This document shows positions 8,678-20,349 of a stretch of DNA of 64,000 nt, piece after piece. How positions within the stretch are numbered: position 1 is the stretch's first letter; every line of letters begins with the position of its first letter. Under the pieces are notes generated by a model. It searched no databases. It saw nothing but the letters and a program-made list of their open reading frames with translations, and was not told the origin of the DNA. The position numbers and the translations under genes are program-made. The DNA lies in contig CANMVS010000004.1 of the NCBI GenBank assembly GCA_947501445.1, positions 124,001-188,000 on the forward strand. The letters are read 5' to 3'. The stretch is from an uncultured Rhizobiaceae group bacterium. Lineage in GTDB: Bacteria > Pseudomonadota > Alphaproteobacteria > Rhizobiales > Rhizobiaceae.

Positions 8678-9616
8678 TCAGTTCCGCAGGGACTGTTTCA
8701 ATGCTGCCTGAACCGCACCAATGACTTCAAGCACCGATCCTGGCGCTAACGTGTCATAGGCATGAACCGCATAGATTGGTTCCTCTTCAAGCGAATGTTG
8801 CGGAAAAACCTTAACCAATGCGCCCCGTTTAAATTCATCGACAACCGCCAGATCCGGTAGCAGCGCCACCCCCAGGCCTTCACAGGCAAATGCAATAAGG
8901 GCTTCAACTGTATTGCCGTAGAATGTGGGGTTGAAGCTGACCTGCAATTGCCTGTTCGTATGCACGTGTTGGAGGGTATGCTGTGCCACGCGACCCTCAC
9001 GCGCGTGGGCAATATAGGGCAGTGACTGGATTGCCGACAGCGTGCCGGCTCCCAAGTCGCCACATGGGTCTATGTACCTGTCGTCAAGGAGCTTGGGGCT
9101 GACACACAATACATCACGAAGCGTGCCAACCCTACGGGCTTTCAGGCTGCTGTCTTTCAGGCCACCAATGGTGATCGACACATCAATCGCACCAGCGACC
9201 AGACCAAGGCGTTTGTCATCTGCAATGACCGATGGTCTGAGCATTGGAAACAATCCCACGACCTTCGCCATCGCCGGTGCAATGATCGGAGCGATCATCG
9301 CGTGCGGTGCCGTTATGGTGATTGGTCCGGCAGGTGTTGCACCAAATGCCTCCATTTCCGTTGAGGCCCTTTGGGAGAGCGTCAGAATTTCCTTGCAGCG
9401 TAAATAGTATCGCTCACCTGCCGGTGTAAGGTTGAATGTGCGCGTTGTCCGGGTCGCCAGCTTTACCCCGAGATGATCTTCAAGCCGCTTGAGGTTCTGA
9501 CTTACAGCGGACTTGGCCAGATTAAGCTCGGCTGCAGCCATCGTGATCGACCCCTGTTCAACTATGGTCACAAAAGTCAGCGGTAAGGTGGATATCATCG
9601 TACAATTGTTCTTCAT
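8678..9616 (-). CDS. LysR family transcriptional regulator
   Basis: DNA-binding regulator of 312 residues. The winged helix-turn-helix occupies roughly residues 8-66 (GSITMAAAELNLAKSAVSQ is the recognition region), followed by a LysR substrate-binding domain that resembles the AaeR/DmlR-like subgroup in organisation. It is divergent from the exported SnoaL-like gene at 9711 across 94 bp, which is the usual sign of a regulator-target pair. The effector is unknown. An ATG seven codons downstream is an alternative start. Confidence 0.9.
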   Translation of the reverse strand: MKNNCTMISTLPLTFVTIVEQGSITMAAAELNLAKSAVSQNLKRLEDHLGVKLATRTTRTFNLTPAGERYYLRCKEILTLSQRASTEMEAFGATPAGPITITAPHAMIAPIIAPAMAKVVGLFPMLRPSVIADDKRLGLVAGAIDVSITIGGLKDSSLKARRVGTLRDVLCVSPKLLDDRYIDPCGDLGAGTLSAIQSLPYIAHAREGRVAQHTLQHVHTNRQLQVSFNPTFYGNTVEALIAFACEGLGVALLPDLAVVDEFKRGALVKVFPQHSLEEEPIYAVHAYDTLAPGSVLEVIGAVQAALKQSLRN

Positions 9617-9621
9617 TTATG

Positions 9622-9637
9622 AATTGTAGTTTCAATT
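9622..9637. promoter_or_regulatory. inverted repeat in the LysR/SnoaL-like divergent promoter
   Basis: AATTG (9622-9626) and CAATT (9633-9637) form a 5-6-5 inverted repeat. It lies a few bases upstream of the LysR start in the divergent region, where an autoregulatory LysR site would be expected. The arms are short and AT-rich, so chance occurrence is quite possible. Confidence 0.25.
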
Positions 9638-9710
9638 ATAGCCGGTTTTTCAAACAATAAAAATAGTTCAAATTCACATTCATACGCAATTACGAAACAG
9701 GAGCAATTCC

Positions 9711-10178
9711 ATGCAGAATTTCAAATCTATCGCAGGCGCACTCGTTCTTGTGTCAACAGTCTGTCTGTCCGGTATCCACGCAAATGCACAGCAACCGGAA
9801 GCCCAGGCTGCAGCGGATATGAATGTCCAGATCGCGGTGGCAACCGCCAGCAAGGCCTGGAAAGATGCTTTCAACGCCGGTGATGCCGCCGGTGCGGCCG
9901 CCCTGTACGAAGACAATGCTGTAATGGTTGTCAAACCGTTTGGTACCTTCACAGGCAAGACGGAAATTCTCGCGTTTTGGACCGATATCGTGAGCAAAGG
10001 GTTTGATGACGTGGTCTACAGCAATACTGTTACCGCCGTTCTGGACGACAAATCCGCACGCATTGCCGCTGATTGGGCAATGAACAATGCCAGCGGTACT
10101 ATCACCAATGAACTTTGGGTCGTGCAGCCCGATGGTCGCGCGCTGCTGCGCGAAGATCACTTTGAAATTGCACAATAG
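9711..10178 (+). CDS. exported SnoaL-like / SgcJ-family protein
   Basis: A 155-residue protein with a clear signal peptide (basic MQNFK, hydrophobic GALVLVSTVCLSG, cleavage probably after ANA near residue 26). A single NTF2-like fold domain of the SgcJ/DUF4440 type follows (AWKDAFNAGDAAGAAALYEDNAVMV). Such domains bind small ligands, and many are not enzymes; the annotation 'oxidoreductase' often attached to them is not supported here. It is probably periplasmic. AGGAG lies close upstream, and the divergent LysR gene is the likely regulator. Confidence 0.82.
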   Translation: MQNFKSIAGALVLVSTVCLSGIHANAQQPEAQAAADMNVQIAVATASKAWKDAFNAGDAAGAAALYEDNAVMVVKPFGTFTGKTEILAFWTDIVSKGFDDVVYSNTVTAVLDDKSARIAADWAMNNASGTITNELWVVQPDGRALLREDHFEIAQ

Positions 10179-10358
10179 GCTGCCGGTTCAAAAACAGGCA
10201 GACACCCATAGCAAACAGACCACGCAGCACCCTGCCAGGCTTTACATGATAACTTCATGTGCCTGGCCGGAAAATGCGCTGGACAGTCTCCGGGCACTAC
10301 CTTTAAACACATATCGGTTCAAACTGAGCGATACGGGCAAACGACGGGGATCCGCATT

Positions 10359-11057
10359 ATGGCCAAGGCACGCGAACGGTTAATTGTCGGACTTGATGTT
10401 CCAACGACGGATCAGGCCGCATCCATTGTTGCAACGCTGGGCGATACCGTCGATTTTTACAAGGTTGGCTACCAGCTGGTATTTGCCGGCGGTCTGGACT
10501 TCGCAAGGGAACTGATCGCCGATGGAAAGCGCGTTTTCCTGGATATGAAGCTGCTCGATATCGATAATACGGTCGCCAAGGGTGTTGAAAACATCGCCAG
10601 GATGAACATCACCATGCTGACACTCCATGCCTATCCCAAAGCCATGCGTGCAGCCGTTGAAGCTGCACGTGGTTCGGATTTGTGTTTGCTCGGTGTTACC
10701 GTCCTGACCTCAATGGATACGCAGGATCTGAATGACGCGGGCTATATGCATGATCCCCAAAGCCTTGTCGCGATCCGCGCGAAACAGGCCTTGGATGCCG
10801 GTATGGGCGGGATCGTATGCTCCGCAGCCGAATCCGCGACAGTGCGCAAAATTGTCGGTCCGGATATGGCAGTTGTTACACCCGGCATTCGGCCCCGGGG
10901 CGCAGACCATGGTGACCAGAAAAGGGTGGTGACACCTGCAGATGCGCTGCGCAACGGCTCCAGCCATCTGGTCGTCGCCAGGCCGATTATCGCTGCAAAT
11001 GACCCGCTGGAAGCGGCTTCAGGTATTTTGCGCGAAATGGAAACAGCATTAGATTAA
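10359..11057 (+). CDS. pyrF: orotidine 5'-phosphate decarboxylase
   Basis: Catalyses the last step of UMP synthesis, OMP to UMP plus CO2; cytoplasmic. The 232-residue protein has the TIM-barrel signature with the catalytic Lys/Asp array in [16 protein letters not shown] near residue 60, and a C-terminal phosphate-binding stretch [16 protein letters not shown]. The ATG at 10359 ([15 protein letters not shown]) is chosen because homology begins there; an open frame from 10257 adds 34 residues that do not resemble the family. It is followed closely by DUF1330 and GNAT genes. Confidence 0.96.
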   Translation: MAKARERLIVGLDVPTTDQAASIVATLGDTVDFYKVGYQLVFAGGLDFARELIADGKRVFLDMKLLDIDNTVAKGVENIARMNITMLTLHAYPKAMRAAVEAARGSDLCLLGVTVLTSMDTQDLNDAGYMHDPQSLVAIRAKQALDAGMGGIVCSAAESATVRKIVGPDMAVVTPGIRPRGADHGDQKRVVTPADALRNGSSHLVVARPIIAANDPLEAASGILREMETALD

Positions 11058-11093
11058 AACGGCGATTAACTCCGGAACAAAAGGAAAAACGAC

Positions 11094-11387
11094 ATGACCA
11101 AAGCCTATTGGATTGCCCGCGTGGATATTAATGACCCGGAGCGCTACAAGGATTATGTAAGCACCGCAAAACCGGCATTTGAACGTTATGGCGCCAAATT
11201 TCTTGCCCGTGGCGGTGCAATCGAAGTGTTGGAAGGTGGTCATCGCAGCCGTAACGTGGTCATCGAATTTCCCTCAATGGCTGTTGCTCTGGAATGTTAC
11301 AATTCAGATGAGTATCAGGCTGCAAAGGCCATCCGCATTACCGTCGCTGACGCCGAAATGATTCTCGTTGAAGGTTTTGACGGATAA
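11094..11387 (+). CDS. DUF1330 family protein
   Basis: A 97-residue soluble protein of the DUF1330 family (dimeric alpha-beta barrel fold). Typical features are AYWIARVDINDPERYKDYV at the start, GGAIEVLEGGHRSRNVVIEFPS in the middle and the C-terminal ECYNSDEYQAAKAIR. Function is unknown across the family. It lies 36 bp after pyrF, with AAAGGAAA before the ATG, and is likely in the same transcript; the pyrF-DUF1330 neighbourhood suggests no specific role. Confidence 0.9.
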   Translation: MTKAYWIARVDINDPERYKDYVSTAKPAFERYGAKFLARGGAIEVLEGGHRSRNVVIEFPSMAVALECYNSDEYQAAKAIRITVADAEMILVEGFDG

Positions 11388-11395
11388 GCGGGCGC

Positions 11396-11923
11396 ATGCC
11401 ACCGGGATATTCCATCCGGTTGATGCATTCAGGCGAAGAAGAACGGCTGCTTCAAATTGATATTGAGGCAACTGTTCTTTTCGCGACCGTCGAGGATCGA
11501 AAAATTGCCGGGCTTGCACGATGTCCGCCGGCGACGCTTGAACAATTCGCCGAAATTCTCAATGGATGCCTTGTCCATGTGGTGACAGACATCAGGGGAC
11601 AACCTTGCGGCTTTGTGGCTGCCGATACACTTGATGACAATGTGTACATCCGGCAGCTATCGGTTGTTCCGCAGGCCACGAGAAAAGGGTTGGGGTCGGC
11701 ACTTTTGCAGACTGTCATTGCAGATGGCCGCAAACAAGGTTTGTCAAAATGCATGCTCTCCACCTTCCGCAATGTTGCATTCAATGATGCATTTTATCGT
11801 ACACAGGGTTTCGTTGAGCTGCCATTGGTACACGCTTCCAACAGGGTCGCTGACCGTTTTATGACGGAAATCCCGGAAAATATTGATCCTGAACAGCGAC
11901 TGTTGATGATTTTGACCCTTTGA
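11396..11923 (+). CDS. GNAT family N-acetyltransferase
   Basis: A 175-residue acetyltransferase of the GNAT superfamily. The acetyl-CoA-binding motif A is seen at QLSVVPQATRKGLGSALLQTV, followed by the motif B region (FRNVAFNDAFYRTQGFVELP). The acceptor is unknown. It starts 9 bp after DUF1330 and probably ends the pyrF transcript. Confidence 0.88.
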   Translation: MPPGYSIRLMHSGEEERLLQIDIEATVLFATVEDRKIAGLARCPPATLEQFAEILNGCLVHVVTDIRGQPCGFVAADTLDDNVYIRQLSVVPQATRKGLGSALLQTVIADGRKQGLSKCMLSTFRNVAFNDAFYRTQGFVELPLVHASNRVADRFMTEIPENIDPEQRLLMILTL

Positions 11924-12126
11924 AACTGTCCCGATTGCCATTTTCAACAGTTTGCTGGCGGATCCCCCGGTGCCGGCAAAAGCAATCGCATTTTGGGGAT
12001 TACCATTTTTCATTCCAGGAAAATTGCAAAAAGCCCTAAATGTAGGTTCAATGGTCTTCACCTTAAGCTGCAATTTGACTATGAGACTGGCAGCAATAGC
12101 CTATTGATCGCAAGGAGCACGCGAGC

Positions 12127-13104
12127 ATGACACTGAGCAATGCACCAAAGCTGGTCACCGTATTTGGCGGATCCGGATTTGTCGGGCGTCACGTCGTACG
12201 CTCCCTGGCCCAGCGCGGTTATAATATCCGCGTCGCGGTACGTCGTCCCGACCTTGCTGGCTTTCTCCAGCCGATGGGCAATGTCGGGCAGATTGTGGCT
12301 GTTCAGGCTAATCTGCGCAATCGCGCCTCGGTTGAACGTGCTGTTCAGGGATCAGACCACGTTGTCAATCTCGTGGGTCTGTTGTTCGAAAAGGGTCGCA
12401 ATAAATTTCATGCAGTCCATGAATTGGGTACCGGAGCCATCGCCCAGGCATGCAGAGACGGCGGAATTGAACTGACCCATGTTTCGTCAATTGGTGCTGA
12501 TGCCAACAGCCCGTCTGAATATGCCAGCAGCAAGGGCCGGGCAGAAGACACCCTGCGCGACGTGCTTCCCGACGCCACCATCATTCGACCTTCGATAATT
12601 TTTGGCCCCGAAGATGGTTTCTTCAACAAATTTGCCGAAATGGCACGCTTTTCAATGTTTTTGCCGCTGATTGGCGGCGGCCAGACAAAATTTCAGCCGA
12701 TCTATGTGGCGGATGTCGCCGAGGCGATTGCCAGAAGCGTTGATGGCACTCTTGGGGCAGGAAAAGTCTGGGAACTGGGTGGTGTCGAGGTTCTGACTTT
12801 TCAGCAATGCATGGAGTTGATGCTGAAAACCATCAATCGTAAACGCTCCCTGATCTCAATTCCCTGGTTTGCAGCCAAACTCCTGGGGCGCCTCATGACA
12901 ATGGTGCCGCTGATTGATCCACCGCTGACACGCGATCAGGTTCTGCAGTTGATGGCGGATAATATTGTTTCTGAAACAGCTCATAATGAGGGCCGCACGC
13001 TGGCGGGGATGGGCATAGAGGCAAACACACTGGAAGCCATATTGCCAACCTATCTCATTCGTTTCCGGCCAGCCGGGCAGTTTACAAAAGATCTTGTCGC
13101 CTGA
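12127..13104 (+). CDS. NDUFA9-like complex I NAD(P)-binding protein
   Basis: An atypical short-chain dehydrogenase of 325 residues, close to the NDUFA9/39-kDa accessory subunit of respiratory complex I. The N-terminal Rossmann motif VFGGSGFVGRHVVRSLAQRG binds NAD(P)H. The region HVSSIGADANSPSEYASSKG contains the YxxxK-like element, and ATIIRPSIIFGPEDGFFNKF is typical of the family. In alphaproteobacteria these proteins are linked to complex I assembly or quinone metabolism; a role here is inferred. The TauE-type gene follows without a gap. Confidence 0.88.
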   Translation: MTLSNAPKLVTVFGGSGFVGRHVVRSLAQRGYNIRVAVRRPDLAGFLQPMGNVGQIVAVQANLRNRASVERAVQGSDHVVNLVGLLFEKGRNKFHAVHELGTGAIAQACRDGGIELTHVSSIGADANSPSEYASSKGRAEDTLRDVLPDATIIRPSIIFGPEDGFFNKFAEMARFSMFLPLIGGGQTKFQPIYVADVAEAIARSVDGTLGAGKVWELGGVEVLTFQQCMELMLKTINRKRSLISIPWFAAKLLGRLMTMVPLIDPPLTRDQVLQLMADNIVSETAHNEGRTLAGMGIEANTLEAILPTYLIRFRPAGQFTKDLVA

Positions 13105-13163
13105 GTAATTTACCGGAGCTCATCGCGTATTTTCTACCGGATGCAATCTCGCCTCTCCAGGCC

Positions 13164-13877
13164 GTGTTTCTGGTCGCTTCCAGTTTGTTCACATCGATGC
13201 TGACCGCTTCTGTCGGTATTGGTGGCGGTGCGGTGATGATCGCGCTGATGTCTTACTTTGTGCCACCGATTGCACTGATACCGGTTCATGGCGCCGTTCA
13301 ACTCGGCTCCAATGGTGGAAGAACCATTCTATTGCGCAGACATGTGGACTGGCCAAGGTTTGTCGCCTTTTCCATCGGTGCCTTTATTGGTGCCGCACTG
13401 GGCGCGGCAATCGCTGTTCGACTGGACAGCAGTATTATTCTTTTTGGTTTGGGGCTGTTTATCCTGTTTTCCGTTTGGATCCCGATTAAGAGGCTTGTTG
13501 CGGTAAAAAAATCAGGTATAGCCGCGATCGGCGCGATAACAACATTTATGGGCATGTTTTTTGGTGCCACCGGCCCGATAAATGCCGCACTCCTGTCCAA
13601 CAGCTTCAAAGATCGTCAGGTTCTGGTCGGCTCACTGGCCGCCATAATGAGCGTCCAGCACGGTTTCAAGATCATCGGCTTTGCTGTAGCCGGATTTGTT
13701 TTCTGGCCGTGGATACCACTGGTCATGGTAATGATAGTCTGCGGCTTCGTCGGTACGCTCACCGGCGCCCGGATACTCCATAATCTGCCCGAACAGCGAT
13801 TTCGCATGATATTCAAAATCGTCCTCACTGTGCTGGCACTGCATATGGTGTATCGCGGCCTCGAACTTGTTGGTTAA
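13164..13877 (+). CDS. TauE/SafE family membrane permease
   Basis: An integral membrane protein of at least 237 residues with about seven to eight hydrophobic segments and the family's first motif ASVGIGGGAVMIAL. TauE/SafE proteins export sulfite, sulfoacetate or other organic anions; the substrate is unknown here. The GTG at 13164 is only the first conventional start codon. The same frame continues upstream to 13101 (LSNLPELIAYFLPDAISPLQ, a plausible N-terminus) without ATG, GTG or TTG. The true start may therefore be a rare codon such as CTG at 13101, overlapping the stop of the preceding gene. Confidence 0.85.
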   Translation: MFLVASSLFTSMLTASVGIGGGAVMIALMSYFVPPIALIPVHGAVQLGSNGGRTILLRRHVDWPRFVAFSIGAFIGAALGAAIAVRLDSSIILFGLGLFILFSVWIPIKRLVAVKKSGIAAIGAITTFMGMFFGATGPINAALLSNSFKDRQVLVGSLAAIMSVQHGFKIIGFAVAGFVFWPWIPLVMVMIVCGFVGTLTGARILHNLPEQRFRMIFKIVLTVLALHMVYRGLELVG

Positions 13878-14055
13878 AATTTTGCAAAGACCTCTTGAAC
13901 CCTTGCAAAGCAGTTGCTACATGCGTAGTGAATTCATTAGGAAATGGCTGATAGGTTTGGCCGGTACGTACCGCGGGGGCGGTCGTAGCGCAGGGGAATC
14001 TGCCGCTGGCATTGTCAGTTATCGGGGATAAACAGAGAACGTGAGTGAGGGGACA

Positions 14056-14226
14056 ATGACTCAGCAAAAAATGATGGGTAGAACCATATTTTCATCCTTC
14101 GTATTGGCTGTAGCTGTCATTCTGGTGGCCGCTTTTTTGGCACCGCGTACAGGATTAAGCAGCAGCGTTGGCTGCAATACTGCCTATGGTATCGACAAAT
14201 GCAGTGCTGAAAGCGCCGTGCGCTAA
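14056..14226 (+). CDS. small single-pass membrane protein
   Basis: A 56-residue protein: short polar N-terminus (MTQQKMMGRT), one hydrophobic helix IFSSFVLAVAVILVAAFLAP, then a polar tail with two cysteines (VGCNTAYGIDKCSAES) probably exposed outside the membrane. AGGGG lies about 7 nt before the ATG; a GTG five codons upstream is less likely. I do not recognise the family. It is transcribed towards gyrB but separated from it by a 373-bp gap that includes a hairpin. Confidence 0.65.
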   Translation: MTQQKMMGRTIFSSFVLAVAVILVAAFLAPRTGLSSSVGCNTAYGIDKCSAESAVR

Positions 14227-14258
14227 TTTCGATCCTGTCATCTTCAGAATTTCTTCAA

Positions 14259-14287
14259 TGCCCGATCACCGCCACGGTTTTCGGGCA
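14259..14287 (+). terminator. probable terminator hairpin after the small membrane-protein gene
   Basis: TGCCCGA (14259-14265) pairs with TCGGGCA (14281-14287) across a 15-nt loop containing CACCGCC; TATTTATG follows. It starts 32 nt after the stop of the 56-residue protein. The poor T-run makes strong intrinsic termination uncertain. Confidence 0.4.
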
Positions 14288-17047
<2,760 letters not shown>

Positions 17048-17090
17048 CACGATATATATAACACAACAGGTATCATGGAGCGTGTGCGCC

Positions 17091-17190
17091 AGACCGTTTC
17101 ACGTTTTGTCGGATACGGGACAAGTGTGTCAGCCTTTGATTTTGTTGGTGCATTCAGGTTTTGCCGATTCCGTCGAAACCTGAATTGCTC
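17091..17190 (+). repeat. RIME-like intergenic repeat, copy 3 (complete)
   Basis: About 100 bp with two palindromes in tandem: AGACCGTTTCACGTTTTGTC followed by GGATACGGGACA, then TTGATTTTGTTGGTGCATTC, then CAGGTTTTGCCG ... GTCGAAACCTG and ATTGCTC. The same order occurs at 25494-25594 and 46690-46789, and inverted at 47763-47864. It lies between gyrB and phaZ. Confidence 0.85.
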
Positions 17191-17332
17191 GAATGGTGCC
17201 TGTTGCGTCGCAGCAAAAAACTGTTAGTCTGCGGCCGATGACATTGCACTGCACAACTTCACGAAGTGGTCGCCGACAGAGCCGACAGATCTTTGATACG
17301 GATCCGCGCCACGAGCAAAGGTTCATGAATTG

Positions 17333-18616
17333 ATGTTTTATCAGTTGTACGAGTTCAATCACGCGGCAATGTCTCCCTGGCGGGTTGCAGCCGATGCGAT
17401 GCATGTCGCCTATACACATCCTTTAAACCCGATCGCACAAACGCCTGCGGGGCGCGCCATGGCGGCCGGACTGGAAGTTTTCGAACGCACCACACGCCGA
17501 TACACCAAACCGACCTTTGGTCTTGACGAGACGGTCGTTAATTCACAAAAGGTCCGTGTCCATGAAGAAATAGTCTGGCGCAAACCTTTTTGCGATCTGA
17601 TCAATTTCCACCGGACGCTACCGTCGGACCAGCCCAAAGGCCCGAAAATACTGATTGTTGCGCCGATGTCGGGCCATTACGCGACATTGTTGCGCGGAAC
17701 TGTAGAAACGCTGCTGCCCAGTGCTGATATCTATATCACAGACTGGATCGACGCCCGTATGGTGCCCAAGAGTGACGGCAGCTTCGATCTGGACGACTAT
17801 ATTGATTATATAATCGATATGCTGCACACACTTGGCCCGGACACCCATATTATGGCGGTATGCCAGCCATCCGTGCCAGTGCTCGCTGCCATGGCGGTCA
17901 TGGAAAAACGCGGCGATCCGTCGACACCGCGCTCAATGACCTTGATGGGCGGACCAATTGACACGCGCATCAATCCAACCGCCGTCAATGAGCTGGCTGA
18001 AACAAAGCCGATTGAATGGTTCCGCGACAATGTTGTCATGAAAGTTCCCTGGCCGCAGCCCGGCTTCATGCGTGACGTCTATCCAGGGTTTTTACAGCTG
18101 TCCGGTTTCATGTCGATGAACCTTGACAAACATGTGCTGGCTCAAAAAGAGTTTTTTCAGCATCTGGTGGAAAACGATGGGGATTCTGCAGAGAAGCACC
18201 GCGATTTTTATGATGAATATCTCGCGGTGATGGATTTGACGGCGGAATTCTATCTGCAGACCGTGGAAACGGTGTTTATCGAACACGCATTGCCCAAGGG
18301 CACCTTCACGCACCGCGGTGAGCGAATAGACCCCAAAGCCATCAAAAATGTCGCTCTGCTGACTGTCGAAGGCGAGAATGACGATATCTCAGGGGTCGGT
18401 CAAACCCGGGCAGCGCATGATTTGTGCACAAATATTCCCGATACGATGCGTCAGCACTATCTGCAGCCGCACGTGGGTCACTATGGTGTCTTTAACGGCT
18501 CACGGTTTCGTGCCGAAATAGCACCGCGCATTCTTGATTTCATGCGCAGCAATGAAAATGCAACGTCGGCTCCGGCGCGAAAATCGACACCGGCACGCAG
18601 AAAAAAAGCATCGTAA
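17333..18616 (+). CDS. phaZ: intracellular polyhydroxyalkanoate depolymerase
   Basis: Mobilises intracellular polyhydroxybutyrate granules by hydrolysing the polyester; 427 residues. The alpha/beta-hydrolase core carries the lipase-box-like CQPS near residue 177 (MAVCQPSVPVLAAM), in which a cysteine replaces the usual serine, as in the intracellular PhaZ/depolymerase family. ILIVAPMSGHYATLLRGTVE and the late LTVEGENDDISG plus QPHVGHYGVFNGSRF supply the acid and histidine regions. The basic tail (ARKSTPARRKKAS) is common in the family. A TTG immediately before the ATG extends the frame by one codon only. Confidence 0.92.
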   Translation: MFYQLYEFNHAAMSPWRVAADAMHVAYTHPLNPIAQTPAGRAMAAGLEVFERTTRRYTKPTFGLDETVVNSQKVRVHEEIVWRKPFCDLINFHRTLPSDQPKGPKILIVAPMSGHYATLLRGTVETLLPSADIYITDWIDARMVPKSDGSFDLDDYIDYIIDMLHTLGPDTHIMAVCQPSVPVLAAMAVMEKRGDPSTPRSMTLMGGPIDTRINPTAVNELAETKPIEWFRDNVVMKVPWPQPGFMRDVYPGFLQLSGFMSMNLDKHVLAQKEFFQHLVENDGDSAEKHRDFYDEYLAVMDLTAEFYLQTVETVFIEHALPKGTFTHRGERIDPKAIKNVALLTVEGENDDISGVGQTRAAHDLCTNIPDTMRQHYLQPHVGHYGVFNGSRFRAEIAPRILDFMRSNENATSAPARKSTPARRKKAS

Positions 18617-18992
18617 CTGCCTGCCAATTGACCGGCACCTGGCGGGAAGCATGTTTCAATCGAAACACAGCCCGCTGAGTTGCCTTGCGATCGTGCTGTC
18701 GATCTTCCATGTGTTTTGAAGCCAGCCTGGCTGAACGTGCAATGAAGGTTACAAGTGTGACCTTGCAGTGACTGGAGACTTTGGCGCCAATTTTTCCTTT
18801 GCACTTGGCGTCTGTTGATTTTCCCGATGATATGCAACAGCAAACATTAAAAAATTTTAATCGATTATATCGTTGTATTTCAATCGCTTGCAATTTTTGG
18901 CTGCCGACATTTCTTGAATCCAGATTTTTTACCCCCACATCAATTCACGTAAGCGGCAATAACTGCCGCCTTCTGGAAACAAGGGCTTAACG
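18617..18992. other. intergenic region between phaZ and the DUF2852 gene
   Basis: About 375 bp without a supported gene, becoming AT-rich from about 18840. Just before the DUF2852 gene there is an inverted repeat GCGGCA (18953-18958) / TGCCGC (18964-18969) with a 5-nt loop. It lies about 24 nt upstream of the ATG and could be an operator or leader hairpin. TTTGGCGCCAA at about 18780 is a short perfect palindrome of unknown meaning. Confidence 0.4.
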
Positions 18993-19415
18993 ATGACCAA
19001 TACAGCAATGTTGCGTCCGGCCTGGACCCCACTCACCATCGCAATGATGGTCCTTGGCTTTGTCGTATTCTGGCCACTTGGCCTGGCGATGCTTGCCTAT
19101 ATCATTTGGGGTGACCGGCTCGACGGATTCAAACGTGATGTAAACAGGGCGACGGATGATGTTTTTTCCGGATGTCGGCGTGCTACACGCCGCAGCCACA
19201 CGCATTCACGCACCGGCAATGTCGCCTTTGATGACTGGCGTGAGGCAGAACTTGAACGCCTCGCTGAAGAGCGCCGGAAACTTGATGATGCGCGTGAGGA
19301 ATTTGATGACTACGTGCGTGAGTTGCGTCGTGCGAAGGATCAAAAGGAATTTGATCGTTTCATGGCCAAACGCAAGGCGGACAAGGACCGTCCTGCCGAC
19401 AACGATGTGGATTGA
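18993..19415 (+). CDS. DUF2852 family membrane protein
   Basis: A 140-residue protein of the alphaproteobacterial DUF2852 family. A hydrophobic N-terminal region (WTPLTIAMMVLGFVVFWPLG, continuing LAMLAYIIWGDR) forms one or two membrane segments. A long charged C-terminal half follows, likely helical or coiled coil (ERLAEERRKLDDAREEFDDYVRELRRAKDQKEFDRFMAKR). Function is unknown; the shape suggests a membrane-anchored cytoplasmic helix. A strong terminator follows 31 bp after the stop. Confidence 0.88.
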   Translation: MTNTAMLRPAWTPLTIAMMVLGFVVFWPLGLAMLAYIIWGDRLDGFKRDVNRATDDVFSGCRRATRRSHTHSRTGNVAFDDWREAELERLAEERRKLDDAREEFDDYVRELRRAKDQKEFDRFMAKRKADKDRPADNDVD

Positions 19416-19446
19416 TCTGTCCTCCCAAGACACACTCCATAGAATA

Positions 19447-19469
19447 CGGCGCCACGAGGCGCCGTTTTT
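19447..19469 (+). terminator. rho-independent terminator after the DUF2852 gene
   Basis: CGGCGCC (19447-19453), loop ACGA, GGCGCCG (19458-19464), then TTTTT. A perfect 7-bp GC-rich stem with a tetraloop and a T-run. Confidence 0.9.
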
Positions 19470-19501
19470 GTATTTGGGTAAGAATCACGTAAACAAACAG
19501 C

Positions 19502-20272
19502 ATGTTTGGTCTGACCCCAAAGGTGGGCAAGCGCGCCGTGCCTCAACAAAAAAACCTTGAACGCGGACGCGACATTGCCGTTGCAGGACGCAGGATACCC
19601 CTTGTCATCCGCGAGAATAAACGCGCGACACGCCTTACCCTGCGTATCGACCCCGGTGGCAATGGACTGAAATTGTCAGCGCCCCAGGGTATTTCCGATC
19701 GGGAAATTGATCAGTTTTTGCAGCGCCACCATGGCTGGCTGGCCACCAGACTTACTAAAATTCCCAAAGCAGCACTCATAGAGGAAGGCAGTGTCATTGC
19801 GATACGCGGCATTGCGCATCGGGTGGTGCGTTCGGGAAAATTGCGTGGCGTCAGTGAAATTCTGCAGGACAATGATGAATACCTCTTGCGTGTGGGTGGT
19901 GCAGCCGAACATGCCGGACGCCGTGTCGCGGACTATCTGAAGAAACAGGCCCGGATCGATCTGCAAAACCATGTCGACAAACATAGCAGCACAATTGGCA
20001 AAAAGGTTGCGTCACTGCAACTCAAGGATACCAAAAGCCGCTGGGGTTCTTGCACCAGCGCGGGTCGATTGTCGTTTTCGTGGCGCATCGTCATGGCACC
20101 GGAATTTGTAATCGACTATCTCGCCGCCCATGAGGTTGCGCACCTGCGCGAAATGAACCATGGCCCGCGCTTTTGGACGCTTTGTCACCAATTGTGCCCG
20201 CGAACCGATGAAGCCAAAAGCTGGTTGAAACATCATGGATCGGCCTTGCATGCGGTTGATTTCGGAATTTAG
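19502..20272 (+). CDS. YgjP-like (DUF45) metallopeptidase
   Basis: A 256-residue protein of the YgjP/WLM-type zinc metallopeptidase family (M48-like). The zinc motif is HEVAHLREMNHGPRFW near residue 207, where HEVAH supplies two histidines and the catalytic glutamate and the later NHGPRFW the third histidine. KSRWGSCTSAGRLSFSWRIV just before it is the conserved family strand. The substrate is unknown. The start is uncertain: the ATG at 19502 has little ribosome-binding signal, and a GTG 12 codons in is possible. Confidence 0.88.
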   Translation: MFGLTPKVGKRAVPQQKNLERGRDIAVAGRRIPLVIRENKRATRLTLRIDPGGNGLKLSAPQGISDREIDQFLQRHHGWLATRLTKIPKAALIEEGSVIAIRGIAHRVVRSGKLRGVSEILQDNDEYLLRVGGAAEHAGRRVADYLKKQARIDLQNHVDKHSSTIGKKVASLQLKDTKSRWGSCTSAGRLSFSWRIVMAPEFVIDYLAAHEVAHLREMNHGPRFWTLCHQLCPRTDEAKSWLKHHGSALHAVDFGI

Positions 20273-20349
20273 TTTTTTTTGCTGCCATTGAACACTAAAA
20301 CCGCACCAAATTACTCGACTCTTTTACCATTTCATGTAACGAGCAAACC

